From assembly GCF_021502655.1 (NCBI RefSeq), contig NZ_JAKFFT010000011.1, positions 62,001 through 126,000 of the forward strand: 64,000 bases of DNA, in the 5' to 3' direction. Of this stretch, positions 17,063-27,689 are shown piece by piece. The notes beneath the pieces are model-generated. The model made no database searches, had not been told where the DNA came from, and worked only from the letters and a program-made list of their open reading frames with translations. The translations under genes and the position numbers were made by a program. The DNA comes from Dyadobacter sp. CY347. GTDB lineage: Bacteria; Bacteroidota; Bacteroidia; Cytophagales; Spirosomataceae. Each line of letters opens with the position of its first letter. The first letter of the stretch is position 1.

Positions 17063-19207
17063 CTACTCCCGAATCCCTTCCAACGCGAACATAAACGCAA
17101 ATTGCAGCGCTACCTCCTTCAAATATTCGAACCTGCCCGAAGCTCCTCCGTGACCGGCTTCCATATTGGTTTTTAGAAGCAGCACATTCTTATCTGTTTT
17201 ATGCGTCCTTAACCTGGCGACCCACTTGGCTGGCTCGAAATACTGGACCTGGCTGTCGTGTAAGCCTGTCGTTACGAGCATGTTGGGGTAATCTTTTTTC
17301 ACGACGTTGTCGTAAGGGGAATAGGTTTTCATGAAGGTGTAATATTCCTTTTCCTTCGGGTTTCCCCATTCATCGAACTCGTTGGTTGTCAGTGGGATGC
17401 TTTCGTCCAGCATGGTTGTGACCACGTCTACGAACGGCACGTCGGCGATGATGCCGCGCCACAGGTCCGGGCGGAGATTGGAAATGGCACCCATTAATAA
17501 ACCTCCCGCGCTGCCGCCTTCTGCGTACAGGTGCGCAGAAGAAGTGAATTTCCCTTTGATCAGATATTCCGCGCAATCGATGAAGTCATAGAAGGTGTTT
17601 TTCTTTTTCAGCAATTTCCCGTCTTCATACCATTGCCGTCCCATTTCCTGACCGCCGCGTATGTGCGCGATCGCGTAAATGAAGCCTCTGTCGAGCAAGC
17701 TGAGCCTAGTGCTGCTGAATGCTGCGTCGATGCTGTTTCCGTACGAACCATATGCGTAAAGCAACAATGGTGTCTTTTCGCTCTTTTTAGTGCCTTTTTT
17801 GTAAACCAGTGAAATCGGGACTTTCACGCCGTCACGGGCGTCCGCGTACAAGCGTTCCGTGACATATTCCTCCGGATTATAACCCCCAATCACTTCCTGG
17901 CGCTTTTTCAGTTCCTTGGCTTTGGATTCCATGTTGTAGTCATACACAGAATTCGGCGTGGTCAGCGATGTATAAACGTAGCGCAGGTTCTTGCTGTCGA
18001 ACTCCGGGTTGGAACTTGCATAAGCCATGTATGCAGGCTCACCGAAGTCAACATAATGTTCGGCATTGTCGTTAATGTTGCGGATACGCAGTTGCAATAG
18101 CCCGTTTTTACGTTCGGTAATAACCAGGTAATCTTTGAAAACATCGATTCCTTCCAAAAGAACGTCTGTTCGGGTCGGGATTACTTCTTTCCAGTTTTCA
18201 ACGCCCGTCTTGTTCAGCGGCGTTTCCATCAGTTTGAAGTTCAGCGCGTCCTTATTCGTAACGATCAGGAATTTGTCGTTTTGGTGGTCAATGTCGTAAA
18301 GGACATTTTTCATTCTTGGCTGAAAAACCTCGAAATCCCCTTCCGGTTTATCCGCGTCCAGGATTCTGTATTCCGACGACATCGTAGCCGAAGAAGCGAT
18401 AATGATATATTTTTCCGATTTGGTTTTGCCCACGCCAATGTAGTTGCTCTTGTCTTTCTCAGCGTAAACCACCACATCCTTTTTGCTGTCTGCCCCTAAT
18501 GTATGCCGTTTAATCTTTTCACTAAGCAGCGTTTTGGGATTGGTTGCTGTGTAAAACAATGTCTTGTTATCATTCCCCCATTCCGATCCGCCACTAGCCG
18601 GGAAAATCTTGTCTTCAAACAATTCCCCCGTTTCAAGGTTCTTAACATAAATCGTATACTGCCGCCTCGACACCGTGTCAACCCCATAAGCCAGCAATTT
18701 GTTGTCGGGGCTTACATTGAAGCCAACTGCGGAATAATACGGATGTCCTTCGGCCATTTTGTCCACGTCCAAAAGCATTTCTTCCGGTGCATCCAATGTT
18801 CCTTTTTTACGACAATATTTAAAATACTGCTGTCCTTCTTCACTTCTTGTATAATACCAATATCCGTTGCTGAACACCGGCACCGACTCGTCTTTCTCTT
18901 TAATCCGGCCCTTCATTTCGGCAAAAAGATCTTCCTGGAATTTCTTTGTAGCCGCCATCATCGTGTCTGTGTAAGCATTCTCTGCTTTCAGGTAATCCAC
19001 AACTTTGTTGCTGTCCGGGCCTTTGCTGAAAAAATCAGCCATCCAATAATACTCGTCATTCCGTTTATCGCCATGCATTCCGGTTTCATGGTCTTTCATT
19101 TCTGCTACGGGAGGCGTTGCTTCCGGCCATTGATATGCTTCGTTCACGTCTTTATTTTGGTTACAGGAAAAAATGATAACAGCTAAAAATAGTAAAATGA
19201 TTCGCAT
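17063..19207 (-). CDS. S9 family prolyl oligopeptidase (oligopeptidase B-like lipoprotein)
   Basis: A 714-residue serine peptidase. A lipoprotein signal ends at C15 (VIIFSC), so it is exported and lipid-anchored. An N-terminal beta-propeller begins around PPVAEMKDHETGMHGDKRNDEYYW. The C-terminal alpha/beta-hydrolase domain has the triad S566 (GGSAGGLLMG), D651 (GLHDSQVQYFEP) and H686 (EAGHGGASGR). The sequence YAYGSYG precedes the nucleophile domain as in oligopeptidase B (PtrB). It should cleave short peptides, probably in the periplasm. Monocistronic, convergent with metY. Confidence 0.93.
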   Translation of the reverse strand: MRIILLFLAVIIFSCNQNKDVNEAYQWPEATPPVAEMKDHETGMHGDKRNDEYYWMADFFSKGPDSNKVVDYLKAENAYTDTMMAATKKFQEDLFAEMKGRIKEKDESVPVFSNGYWYYTRSEEGQQYFKYCRKKGTLDAPEEMLLDVDKMAEGHPYYSAVGFNVSPDNKLLAYGVDTVSRRQYTIYVKNLETGELFEDKIFPASGGSEWGNDNKTLFYTATNPKTLLSEKIKRHTLGADSKKDVVVYAEKDKSNYIGVGKTKSEKYIIIASSATMSSEYRILDADKPEGDFEVFQPRMKNVLYDIDHQNDKFLIVTNKDALNFKLMETPLNKTGVENWKEVIPTRTDVLLEGIDVFKDYLVITERKNGLLQLRIRNINDNAEHYVDFGEPAYMAYASSNPEFDSKNLRYVYTSLTTPNSVYDYNMESKAKELKKRQEVIGGYNPEEYVTERLYADARDGVKVPISLVYKKGTKKSEKTPLLLYAYGSYGNSIDAAFSSTRLSLLDRGFIYAIAHIRGGQEMGRQWYEDGKLLKKKNTFYDFIDCAEYLIKGKFTSSAHLYAEGGSAGGLLMGAISNLRPDLWRGIIADVPFVDVVTTMLDESIPLTTNEFDEWGNPKEKEYYTFMKTYSPYDNVVKKDYPNMLVTTGLHDSQVQYFEPAKWVARLRTHKTDKNVLLLKTNMEAGHGGASGRFEYLKEVALQFAFMFALEGIRE

Positions 19208-19424
19208 CAGGCATGTCGATTTAGGTTTAATATAATATTTATAAAACGTTTAAAAAGTATTATACATTTGGTACAGTTAAAATGTTTGGTTTGTATTTAA
19301 AATATAAAAAGTATCAAATGGTTTAATTGTATTTGATGGTAGGAACATTCTAACCATACCTTCATTTGGCAGCCTTAAATCTACAAAAAACCGTCAGCAA
19401 TCCATTTCATCGGCACAGTTACAT

Positions 19425-19432
19425 TATATTTG
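19425..19432 (+). promoter_or_regulatory. Candidate -7 element for polA
   Basis: TATATTTG exactly matches TAnnTTTG and ends 22 bases before the polA ATG. No clear -33 TTG is at the right distance. Another match, TACATTTG (19263-19270), lies further upstream in the 247-base divergent interval. Confidence 0.4.
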
Positions 19433-19454
19433 AGTTTCGTAAATAAAAGACCTC

Positions 19455-22322
19455 ATGGATAAACCCATTCATAAACTTTTCCTGCTGGACGCAATGGCAT
19501 TGATCTATCGCGCGCATTTTGCATTTATCAAAGCGCCTAGGATTACGTCGAAGGGATTGAATACAAGTGCTGTGTTTGGCTTTACCAACACATTGCTTGA
19601 AGTTTTGCAAAAGGAAAAACCCACACACATCGGCGTTGCATTTGATACGTCTGCACCCACATTCAGGCACATTCAATATGAGGCTTACAAAGCGCAACGT
19701 GAAGCCCAGCCGGAGGATATCACTGTCGCTATACCGCTGGTAAAACGACTTTTGGAAGCCATGTGTATCCCGGTTCTGGTGCTGGATGGTTATGAGGCGG
19801 ATGACATTATCGGGACCATTGCCAAGGAAGCGTCCACGGCAGGATTTGAGGTTTTTATGATGACTCCGGACAAAGATTACGGTCAGCTCGTAGAAGAGCA
19901 CGTGTACATATATAAGCCCGCATTCCTGGGCAAAGGCGCGGAAGTGCTGGGCGTGCAGCAGATCCTGGACCGCTGGCAGATCCAGCGGATTGACCAGGTG
20001 ATCGATATTCTAGGCTTAATGGGCGATGCGGTGGACAACATTCCGGGCGTGCCGGGTGTGGGTGAAAAAACCGCTCAGAAATTGATCGCCGAATACGACA
20101 CCATTGAAAACCTGATCACACATGCCGACGAAATAAAAGGTAAACTGGGTGAAAAGCTTCGTGAAAATATTGATAAGGCAGTTCTCAGCAAGCAGCTGGC
20201 GACCATTGACATTAAGGTGCCGGTGCCATTTGATCCGGAAGACCTCACAGTTTGTGCAGCCAATGCGGATAAAATCATCGAACTGTTTGATGAACTGGAA
20301 TTCAAAACACTGAAAACAAGGATCCTGGGCTCATCAACTCAAACAATTACCCCGGCTTCAAAGCCGAGTCAAGCAAAAGGCGGACAGCTCGATCTTTTTG
20401 GAAATCCGACAGAGGAACTGGGCAAGCAGCCCGCAATTATCAGCGAGGGCATTGCAGACGATGACGCGCCGGCGCAGGCTTACGAAGACCTGCATATCCC
20501 AACAACGAAGTCGACCATTGACAACACATTTCACCGTTACCACACCGTGGATACGCCTGAACTGATGAAAAGCCTGGCTTACTATCTGTCTTTGCAGGAA
20601 TCTTTTTGCTTTGATACCGAAACCACTTCGCTGGACACCATTGATGCCGAACTGGTCGGGCTTTCATTCGCGTATCTCCCCGGAGAAGCATTCTACATCC
20701 CGGTTCCTGCCGACCGCGAAAAGGCCATTGAAATCCTTGAAAATTTCAGGGAAGTTTTTGAAAATGAGTCCATTGAAAAAATTGGTCAAAATATAAAATA
20801 CGACCTGCTGGTGCTGAGAAGCTATGGATTTGAAATCCACGGTAAGCTGAGCGACACTATGCTGGCACATTACCTGCTCGAACCGGACAAACGCCATGGC
20901 ATGGACATTCTGGCCGCTTCGTATCTGAATTACGAACCAGTTTCCATCACCTCGCTGATTGGCAAAAAAGGTGTGAAACAAGGCACTATGCGCGACGTTT
21001 CCATTCCTGAAATTACGCAATACGCAGGTGAGGATGCCGATATCACATTACAACTTAACACCATCTTCTCGCGTGAACTGCCGAAAGTGAATGCTTTCAA
21101 ACTATTTGAACAGGTTGAAATGCCGCTTTTGAAAGTCCTTGCTGCCATGGAGAGCAAAGGCGTCCGACTGGACATTGGCGCGTTGAAGGAAATGTCTAAT
21201 GTGCTCGAACTGGATTTGCGCCAAACAGAAAGCGAAATTTACGCCTCGGCGGGACAATCCTTCAATATCAGCTCGCCTAAGCAGCTTGGCGAGGTGCTTT
21301 TTGATAAAATGAAGCTGATCGAAAAGCCGAAAAAGACCAAAACCGGACAGTATGCGACGGGCGAGGATATTCTTTCGGAGCTGGAAAACAGCCATGAGAT
21401 CGCCCGTAAAATATTAGATTATAGGGAGCTGCAAAAACTTAAATCTACTTATGTAGATGCTTTGCCTTTGCTGGTAAGCAGCCGCACGGGCCGCATTCAT
21501 ACCTCTTACAACCAGGCCGTTGCGGCCACCGGACGGTTGAGCTCGACGAACCCCAACCTGCAAAACATTCCGATCCGTACGCCACGCGGTCGCGAGATCC
21601 GGAAAGCATTTGTGCCTGATAATGAGGAATTCCAGATCCTTTCAGCGGATTATTCGCAGATCGAATTGCGCATTATGGCCGCATTCAGCGGGGACGAAAG
21701 TATGATCGAGGCCTTCAATCAAGGACGCGACATTCACGCCACTACGGCCAGTAAAGTGTTCAAAGTGCCATTGGATGAAGTGACTTCGGATATGCGCAGA
21801 AAATCCAAAATGGTCAATTTTGGTATCATTTACGGTATTTCGGCATTCGGACTCGCCCAAAGGCTGGCGATTCCCAGAGGCGAAGCCGGCGAAATTATCC
21901 GTGCCTATTTTGAGGAATTTCCTGCCGTAAAAAGTTATATGGACAAAGTGGTGAACGACGCACGTGAAAAGGAGTTTGTTGAAACCATTCTGGGCAGACG
22001 CCGCTATGTGCCGGATATCAATTCGAGAAACCAGACCAACCGGGGTTATGCCGAGCGAAACGCCATCAATGCGCCTATCCAGGGTTCGGCGGCCGATATG
22101 ATCAAAGTGGCGATGATCAACATTCATGATTTTATTGCCAAAGAGAAGCTTAAATCACGCATGATCCTGCAAGTGCATGACGAATTGGTTTTCGATGCGC
22201 ACCGCGACGAAATCAGTCTGCTCAAAGAAAAAGTGGATGAGCTGATGCGCGTTGCGATTCCGCTGCCTGTAAAAATGGAAACCGGGATTGGCATCGGGGC
22301 CAACTGGCTCGAAGCGCATTAA
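19455..22322 (+). CDS. polA: DNA polymerase I
   Basis: A 955-residue three-domain polymerase of normal length. An N-terminal 5'-3' exonuclease (FLLDAMALIYRAHFAF, YEADDIIGTIAKEA, GDAVDNIPGVPGVGEKTA) is followed by a 3'-5' proofreading domain with the intact metal motif FDTETTSLD (D387 and E389), so proofreading should be active. The polymerase domain has motif A DYSQIELRIMAAFSGD (D732), motif B RRKSKMVNFGIIYGIS and motif C VHDELVFDA (D909). It fills gaps and removes primers in replication and repair. Monocistronic with a strong terminator. Confidence 0.97.
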   Translation: MDKPIHKLFLLDAMALIYRAHFAFIKAPRITSKGLNTSAVFGFTNTLLEVLQKEKPTHIGVAFDTSAPTFRHIQYEAYKAQREAQPEDITVAIPLVKRLLEAMCIPVLVLDGYEADDIIGTIAKEASTAGFEVFMMTPDKDYGQLVEEHVYIYKPAFLGKGAEVLGVQQILDRWQIQRIDQVIDILGLMGDAVDNIPGVPGVGEKTAQKLIAEYDTIENLITHADEIKGKLGEKLRENIDKAVLSKQLATIDIKVPVPFDPEDLTVCAANADKIIELFDELEFKTLKTRILGSSTQTITPASKPSQAKGGQLDLFGNPTEELGKQPAIISEGIADDDAPAQAYEDLHIPTTKSTIDNTFHRYHTVDTPELMKSLAYYLSLQESFCFDTETTSLDTIDAELVGLSFAYLPGEAFYIPVPADREKAIEILENFREVFENESIEKIGQNIKYDLLVLRSYGFEIHGKLSDTMLAHYLLEPDKRHGMDILAASYLNYEPVSITSLIGKKGVKQGTMRDVSIPEITQYAGEDADITLQLNTIFSRELPKVNAFKLFEQVEMPLLKVLAAMESKGVRLDIGALKEMSNVLELDLRQTESEIYASAGQSFNISSPKQLGEVLFDKMKLIEKPKKTKTGQYATGEDILSELENSHEIARKILDYRELQKLKSTYVDALPLLVSSRTGRIHTSYNQAVAATGRLSSTNPNLQNIPIRTPRGREIRKAFVPDNEEFQILSADYSQIELRIMAAFSGDESMIEAFNQGRDIHATTASKVFKVPLDEVTSDMRRKSKMVNFGIIYGISAFGLAQRLAIPRGEAGEIIRAYFEEFPAVKSYMDKVVNDAREKEFVETILGRRRYVPDINSRNQTNRGYAERNAINAPIQGSAADMIKVAMINIHDFIAKEKLKSRMILQVHDELVFDAHRDEISLLKEKVDELMRVAIPLPVKMETGIGIGANWLEAH

Positions 22323-22343
22323 ACATTAGCTTAACCAGCACTC

Positions 22344-22384
22344 AAAAGCTGCCTGCATCTCCGCGATACAGGCAGCTTTTTTTT
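22344..22384 (+). terminator. Rho-independent terminator of polA
   Basis: A perfect 12-base stem, AAAAGCTGCCTG (22344-22355) with CAGGCAGCTTTT (22369-22380), 13-base loop, then a run of T. It begins 22 bases after the polA stop. Confidence 0.9.
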
Positions 22385-22740
22385 GTTTAACAATTAACAA
22401 TTTGTTTACATATACTTCACAACGGAAATTTCTAATATGCCGATTTTTGCAGCCGATATGGTATGCTGAGCCCGAGGTTACTATTTACAATTTACGTAAA
22501 GCTAATTCTGGAAAACTCATTAAATAAGAAAGAAAGTATCGAACAATACATATATGACCAAACTTTGCTAGCCTGAGAATCAATTTTCCTAGTATATAAA
22601 GCGAAGGATTTTGTATTTTAGTATTTCCAGACCAGCCGCCCGTTCATCACATTCTCAAACACAATTTGTTCAATCGCGTTTAACCCCGTTTTTTCCAACA
22701 TTGCCAAAGTTCAGTCCAACATCCGTTAAAATTCATTCTT
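22385..22740. other. Gene-free upstream region of the first susC gene
   Basis: A 356-base AT-rich stretch between the polA terminator and the SusC gene, with no convincing reading frame. It must hold the promoter and long leader of the susCD operon. I could not place a TAnnTTTG match at a proper distance from a TTTG, and see no clear riboswitch or dyad. Confidence 0.4.
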
Positions 22741-25700
22741 ATGCAAAACAAAATTCTACCACTAATTAAGAGCTGCAAAATCCCCGGGCTGCGTCAGCAG
22801 GGATTAGCACTGCTGCTCGTTTTCCTGACAACCTTTGCAGCGCCAATGGCCCGTGCAGCCAAAGCCGACCGGACCATTACCGGAAAGATCACAGACGAAA
22901 ACAGCCTCGGATTACCGGGCGTCAGTGTCATTCTCAAAGGAACAACTTCCGGCACGATTTCCGACTCGGAAGGACGTTACACCGTTACCGTTCCCGACAA
23001 TTCAGCCACATTGATCTTCTCTTATGTAGGCTATCTGTCACAGGAGGTTGCCATCGGCAGCGGATCCGTCATCGACATCCTGATGAAACCGGATGCGAGA
23101 AACCTGAACGAAGTCGTAGTTACTGCGCTGGGTATCAAGCAGGAAACCAAAAGATTGGGTTATGCAGTCCAGGAAATCAAAGGCGGTGACCTGGATAAGG
23201 CGCGTGAAACCAACTTCGTGAGCGGACTGGCCGGAAAAGTGGCAGGCGTGCAGGTTATGAGCAGCCCAAGCGGCATCGGCGGCTCGGCGCGGATAACCAT
23301 CAGAGGCGATAAATCATTGGATATCAATAAAAACCAACCCTTGTTCGTCATCGACGGGGTGCCCATTACCAATGCTCTAACCGGTTCAAGCGGCCGTGAT
23401 TTCCAGGAACTGGATTACGGAAACGGCGCATCGCTGATCAACCCGGACGATGTGGAATCCATGACCGTGCTGAAAGGTGCGAATGCCTCGGCGCTTTACG
23501 GATCAAGAGGTGCAAATGGTGTGATCGTGATCACCACCAAATCAGGTAAGAACAGCAAAGGTCTGGGCGTTTCTGTTAATGCTGGGGTAACGTTTGAGAA
23601 CCCGCTGATCCTGCCGAAATTTCAGCATAAATATGGCCAGGGAAATAATGGAGAGTTTTCGTTCGTTGACGGAAGCGGTGGCGGGATCCGTGATGGTGTG
23701 GACGAAAGCTGGGGCCCCGAAATGGACGGCCGCCTGATTGCCCAAGCCAACTCCCCTACTTCCAATGGTTACCGGGGCGGCGACATTTCGCTCGTTGACG
23801 ACGGAATCCTGGGTTCTCCGGCGGATCTTGCAGCCCGCGGCACCATTACACCAACGCCTTTCGTACCTGGAAATAACCTCAAAGATTTTTACGAAACGGG
23901 GATCACCAACAACACCAACGTATCAGTAACCGGCTCGAACGAAAAAGGCGATTTCCGTCTTTCCTACACGCTTTTGGATCAAAAAGGCATTATCCCGAAC
24001 ACAGACATCAAGCGCAACACATTTGCACTGAACTCGGGATACAACCTTTCCCCTAAATTGAGCGTGCGCATTTCTGCTAACTACGTGCACAGCGAAAGCG
24101 ACAACCGTCCTAACCTCACTTACGGAACAGAAAGCATCATTTACTTGCTGCATTGCTGGATGGGCCAGCACGTGGACCTGAACAGTCTGAAGGACTACTG
24201 GATTCCGGGAATGGAAAACAGACAGCAATACAACTTCAACTACAATTACCACGACAATCCGTATTTCAACCTTTACGAGAACACCAACAGCCAGAATGCG
24301 AACCGTATTTTCGGGAATATTTCTTTGAAATATGACTTCACAAGCTGGTTAAGCCTGCAATTACGCGGCGGAACGGATTTCAATAATGAGCTCAGAAAAC
24401 GCCGCCGCGCATTCAGCACGCAGCGTTTCCCTTTCGGAAGTTATCGTGAAGAGCGCGTTCGCAACGGCGAATCCAACTTCGATTTTCTGTTGAGCGCCAA
24501 TAAAGAGTTCAGCGAAGATTTTACCTTTGGTGCCAACCTAGGAGCTAACCGCCAGATCAGCAACACTAACAACCTGGAAGTAACTGCTCCTCAGTTGCTT
24601 ATCCCTGGTATTTTTAGTTTCAACAACACCAGAATCCCATTAGTAAGCTCTATTGATGACATTAACAAGGTCATTAACAGCGTTTACGGATCGGTGCAGT
24701 TTGGGTATAAAAATTTCCTTTTCCTCGACGTGACGGCACGTAACGACTGGTCTACGGCATTGACACTTCCTGCTGCTGCGGATTCACTGGGTCAGACCAT
24801 TAACTCGTATTTCTATCCATCGGCATCATTGAGCGCGGTTGTAAGTGATGTGGTTACCATGCCTGAATGGGTTTCTTTTGGTAAAATCCGCACGAGTTTG
24901 GCACAAGTTGGTAATGATACAGACCCTTATCGTTTTACATCCGGTTACAACCGCGACAATCCATGGGGCGATTACCCGATCTACAACTCCACCAGCAGGC
25001 TTGTGAATTACAATCTGAAACCGGAGATCAGCACTTCTTTTGAAATCGGGACAGAATGGCGTTTTCTGAAAGGCCGCGCCGGACTTGATTTTACTTTTTA
25101 TAACATTAATACAAAGAACCAGATCCTTCCATCCGTTCCGGTTTCGATCACCTCAGGGTTCGGCGACCGGATCGTTAATGCGGGTGAGATCAGGAACTAC
25201 GGTTATGAAGTAATGCTTACGGGCACACCTATCCAGACTTCCAACTTCAAGTGGGATGTTAATGTCAACTGGTCGGCGAACAGAAGCAAGGTTGTAAAAT
25301 TTGATGGAGAAGTAACTGATTATCAAATGGCTGAGCGTCATGGCGTGTCTATTCGTGCGCAAGTAGGCGAACGCATGGGTGATATGTATGCAATTGGTTT
25401 CAAGAAAGTAGAAGACAAAAACAGCCCCTATTTCGGACAACAGGTCTTCAACGAATCGGGACGTTTCATGAGCACGAGCAATCTTATCAAAGTCGGAAAC
25501 TACAATGCTGACTGGATGGCTGGAATCAGGAACACATTTACCTACAAAAACGTGAGCCTGAGTGGCTTGCTGGACATTCGTCACGGCGGTCAGATCTTCT
25601 CTGAAACATTTGTGGTGGGTCTGGAAGCGGGACAGTTGGAAGAAACGCTGGAAGGACGTGCCGACGGTTATGACATTACCAAGGCTGGAAACGGCGTGAT

Positions 25701-26070
25701 CGGCAAAGGTGTAATCGAAAATGCGGACGGAAGCTATCGCGTGAATGATGTAAAGCTTACGGCGCGGGAATATCACCAGTCACGCACAGGAAACCGCGAC
25801 ATTCCGCAGGGCGGGATCTTCAATGCTTCTTATGCCAAATTGAGAGAGGTTCGCTTGGGATACGCTATTCCCGCGAAATATCTTTCAAGGGCAAAGATCA
25901 AAGGTTTGAATGTGTCCGTTGTGGGCAGGAACCTTGCAGTCTGGAGCAAAGTGCCGCACATTGATCCGGAAACTTCTTCACTAAGCGGCGGGACCATTGT
26001 TCCTGGTATTGAATCAGTTGGAATGCCCACCACACGCAGCTGGGGCTTCAATCTTGGATTTACTTTTTAA
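22741..26070 (+). CDS. SusC/RagA family TonB-linked outer-membrane protein
   Basis: A 1109-residue TonB-dependent transporter. It has a signal peptide (to about residue 39), a carboxypeptidase-like regulatory domain (TITGKITDENSLGLPGVSVI to FSYVGYLSQEVAIG), then the TonB plug with NEVVVTALGIKQETKRLGYA and GVIVITTKSGK, and a barrel ending GFNLGFTF. There is no STN domain, so unlike the second SusC it should not signal to an anti-sigma factor. It forms a complex with the SusD lipoprotein 21 bases downstream to import an oligosaccharide or similar polymer. Substrate not identifiable; no glycoside hydrolase is adjacent. Confidence 0.95.
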   Translation: MQNKILPLIKSCKIPGLRQQGLALLLVFLTTFAAPMARAAKADRTITGKITDENSLGLPGVSVILKGTTSGTISDSEGRYTVTVPDNSATLIFSYVGYLSQEVAIGSGSVIDILMKPDARNLNEVVVTALGIKQETKRLGYAVQEIKGGDLDKARETNFVSGLAGKVAGVQVMSSPSGIGGSARITIRGDKSLDINKNQPLFVIDGVPITNALTGSSGRDFQELDYGNGASLINPDDVESMTVLKGANASALYGSRGANGVIVITTKSGKNSKGLGVSVNAGVTFENPLILPKFQHKYGQGNNGEFSFVDGSGGGIRDGVDESWGPEMDGRLIAQANSPTSNGYRGGDISLVDDGILGSPADLAARGTITPTPFVPGNNLKDFYETGITNNTNVSVTGSNEKGDFRLSYTLLDQKGIIPNTDIKRNTFALNSGYNLSPKLSVRISANYVHSESDNRPNLTYGTESIIYLLHCWMGQHVDLNSLKDYWIPGMENRQQYNFNYNYHDNPYFNLYENTNSQNANRIFGNISLKYDFTSWLSLQLRGGTDFNNELRKRRRAFSTQRFPFGSYREERVRNGESNFDFLLSANKEFSEDFTFGANLGANRQISNTNNLEVTAPQLLIPGIFSFNNTRIPLVSSIDDINKVINSVYGSVQFGYKNFLFLDVTARNDWSTALTLPAAADSLGQTINSYFYPSASLSAVVSDVVTMPEWVSFGKIRTSLAQVGNDTDPYRFTSGYNRDNPWGDYPIYNSTSRLVNYNLKPEISTSFEIGTEWRFLKGRAGLDFTFYNINTKNQILPSVPVSITSGFGDRIVNAGEIRNYGYEVMLTGTPIQTSNFKWDVNVNWSANRSKVVKFDGEVTDYQMAERHGVSIRAQVGERMGDMYAIGFKKVEDKNSPYFGQQVFNESGRFMSTSNLIKVGNYNADWMAGIRNTFTYKNVSLSGLLDIRHGGQIFSETFVVGLEAGQLEETLEGRADGYDITKAGNGVIGKGVIENADGSYRVNDVKLTAREYHQSRTGNRDIPQGGIFNASYAKLREVRLGYAIPAKYLSRAKIKGLNVSVVGRNLAVWSKVPHIDPETSSLSGGTIVPGIESVGMPTTRSWGFNLGFTF

Positions 26071-26091
26071 CTGAGCCAAAAATTTAACGAT

Positions 26092-27567
26092 ATGAAAAAG
26101 ATAAGACAATATACATTAATGATCCTGGCGGCCGTCTTCTTTTTACCGGCTTGTACAGACAATTTTGTTGAGAAAAACACGGACCCCAACGCGATTACCG
26201 CAGTAACACCCGACTTGTTGCTGCCCGGAATCATCCGCACGGCTGTGAATCAGATGGTTGACCAAAGCTGGTCCATAGGCAACATTGTGATCCAGCATAC
26301 GGCCAAGATCCAGTTTGTTTCGGAAGATCGTTACACCTGGGGCGACCGTGACGGGCTTTGGGAAAATATGTACAACAACCTGCGCAATGTGCAGCTCCTT
26401 ATTGATATCAGCGAGCGCAACAAGGCAAATAATTACAAAGGCATCTCGCTCATTATGCGCGCCTGGATGTATTCTTTGCTGACAGATGCCTACGGAGACA
26501 TTCCTTATTCAGAGGCCACAAAAGGCGTTAATGGCATTTTGCAGCCTAAATACGAAACGCAGGAAGTTGTTTACGCAGGAATTCTCAACGATCTCAAAAC
26601 AGCCAATGAGCTGCTCGGGCCAGGTGAAACGGTGGTTGGCGACCTGATCTATAATGGAGATGTAAGCAAATGGAAAAAGCTGGCAAACAGCCTGCGCCTG
26701 CGTTACTTAATGCGGATTTCAAATGTGAAAGATGTAAAAGCAGATATGCAGGCGATCATTGACAATCCAACCGCAAATCCAATTTTCAGCGATGCGAATA
26801 AAAATGAAGACAACGGTGTCTTGCGATATCTGACTTCTGCGCCGAACCAATTTCCGTTGTATACAGCGCGTCAGGGATCTTTTGATGAGTTTCGGTTGAG
26901 CAAAAATCTGGGCGATAAGCTTACAGCATTATCCGATCCGCGTATCGCCATTTTCGCACAGCCTACCGATGCCTCCGTTGCGGCCAATGCGCCCAAGTAC
27001 GTGGGCGTTCCGAATGGATTGAACGAAGTAGCGGCACTGGATTATAATGGTGGCCCCAACAACGTTTCACGCGCCGGCTCGCTGTTTTACAAAGGCTCGA
27101 TTACGGAAAGAGGCTTGAATGTTGCCAAAGGATACATTATGGGTTATCCTGAGCTGCAATTTGTTCTGGCCGAGGCAGTAAAGAAGGGTTTGGTAAAATC
27201 ATCAAAAACGGCGAAGGTGCATTATGAAGAGGGAGTTAAAGCAGCATTTACATATGCAAATGTCACGATGCCAGCCAATTACCTCACTAGCCCGGGTGTC
27301 GCTTACTCCGAAGCCGATGCATTAACCTTGATCGGAACCCAGAAATGGATCGGGCTCTTCTTCACAGGTTTGGAAGCCTGGTTCGATTGGAGAAGAACCG
27401 GCATCCCTACGATCACTCCGGGCGTGGACAACGTGAACGGCGGCAAAGTCCCCGTCCGCTTCGCCTACCCAAGAAGCGAGCAAACACTAAATCCCGCCAG
27501 CCTGGCCGAAGCCGTTGCAAGACAAGGCGCCGACAATTACAACACCAAGGTTTGGTGGGATAAATGA
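26092..27567 (+). CDS. SusD/RagB family nutrient-binding lipoprotein (SusD-like_2)
   Basis: A 491-residue outer-membrane lipoprotein with lipid cysteine C21 (FFLPAC). It opens with NFVEKNTDPNAITAVTPDLL and has the tetratricopeptide-like alpha core typical of SusD-like_2 proteins (LTDAYGDIPYSEATKGVNG; WKKLANSLRLRYLMRISNV). The C-terminus YNTKVWWDK is the family ending. It caps the SusC barrel and captures the ligand. Cotranscribed with susC and followed by a strong terminator. Confidence 0.94.
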   Translation: MKKIRQYTLMILAAVFFLPACTDNFVEKNTDPNAITAVTPDLLLPGIIRTAVNQMVDQSWSIGNIVIQHTAKIQFVSEDRYTWGDRDGLWENMYNNLRNVQLLIDISERNKANNYKGISLIMRAWMYSLLTDAYGDIPYSEATKGVNGILQPKYETQEVVYAGILNDLKTANELLGPGETVVGDLIYNGDVSKWKKLANSLRLRYLMRISNVKDVKADMQAIIDNPTANPIFSDANKNEDNGVLRYLTSAPNQFPLYTARQGSFDEFRLSKNLGDKLTALSDPRIAIFAQPTDASVAANAPKYVGVPNGLNEVAALDYNGGPNNVSRAGSLFYKGSITERGLNVAKGYIMGYPELQFVLAEAVKKGLVKSSKTAKVHYEEGVKAAFTYANVTMPANYLTSPGVAYSEADALTLIGTQKWIGLFFTGLEAWFDWRRTGIPTITPGVDNVNGGKVPVRFAYPRSEQTLNPASLAEAVARQGADNYNTKVWWDK

Positions 27568-27597
27568 TCCTATAATTCTTTTCACTCCTGATTACCA

Positions 27598-27625
27598 AAA
27601 AGACCGCCCTAAAAAGCGGTCTTTT
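27598..27625 (+). terminator. Rho-independent terminator of the first susCD operon
   Basis: A perfect 10-base stem, AAAAGACCGC (27598-27607) with GCGGTCTTTT (27616-27625), with an 8-base loop. It sits 30 bases after the SusD stop. Confidence 0.88.
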
Positions 27626-27689
27626 CGTTTTCCCAGAAATCGCGAGTATACTACGCAGGATAAGGCATACCAGCCGTTAAAAAATCGGA

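Noticed and set aside
18503-19186. Open frame of 227 codons on the plus strand
   Set aside because: Antisense to the oligopeptidase gene with its intact catalytic triad; composition is not protein-like.
25153-25776. Open frame of 207 codons on the minus strand
   Set aside because: Antisense to the first susC gene; no start signal or family resemblance.
22741-27567. Full polysaccharide utilisation locus with glycoside hydrolases around the first susCD
   Set aside because: No glycoside hydrolase, sulfatase or sensor gene is adjacent; the GH95 gene lies 26 kb away in another transcription unit.
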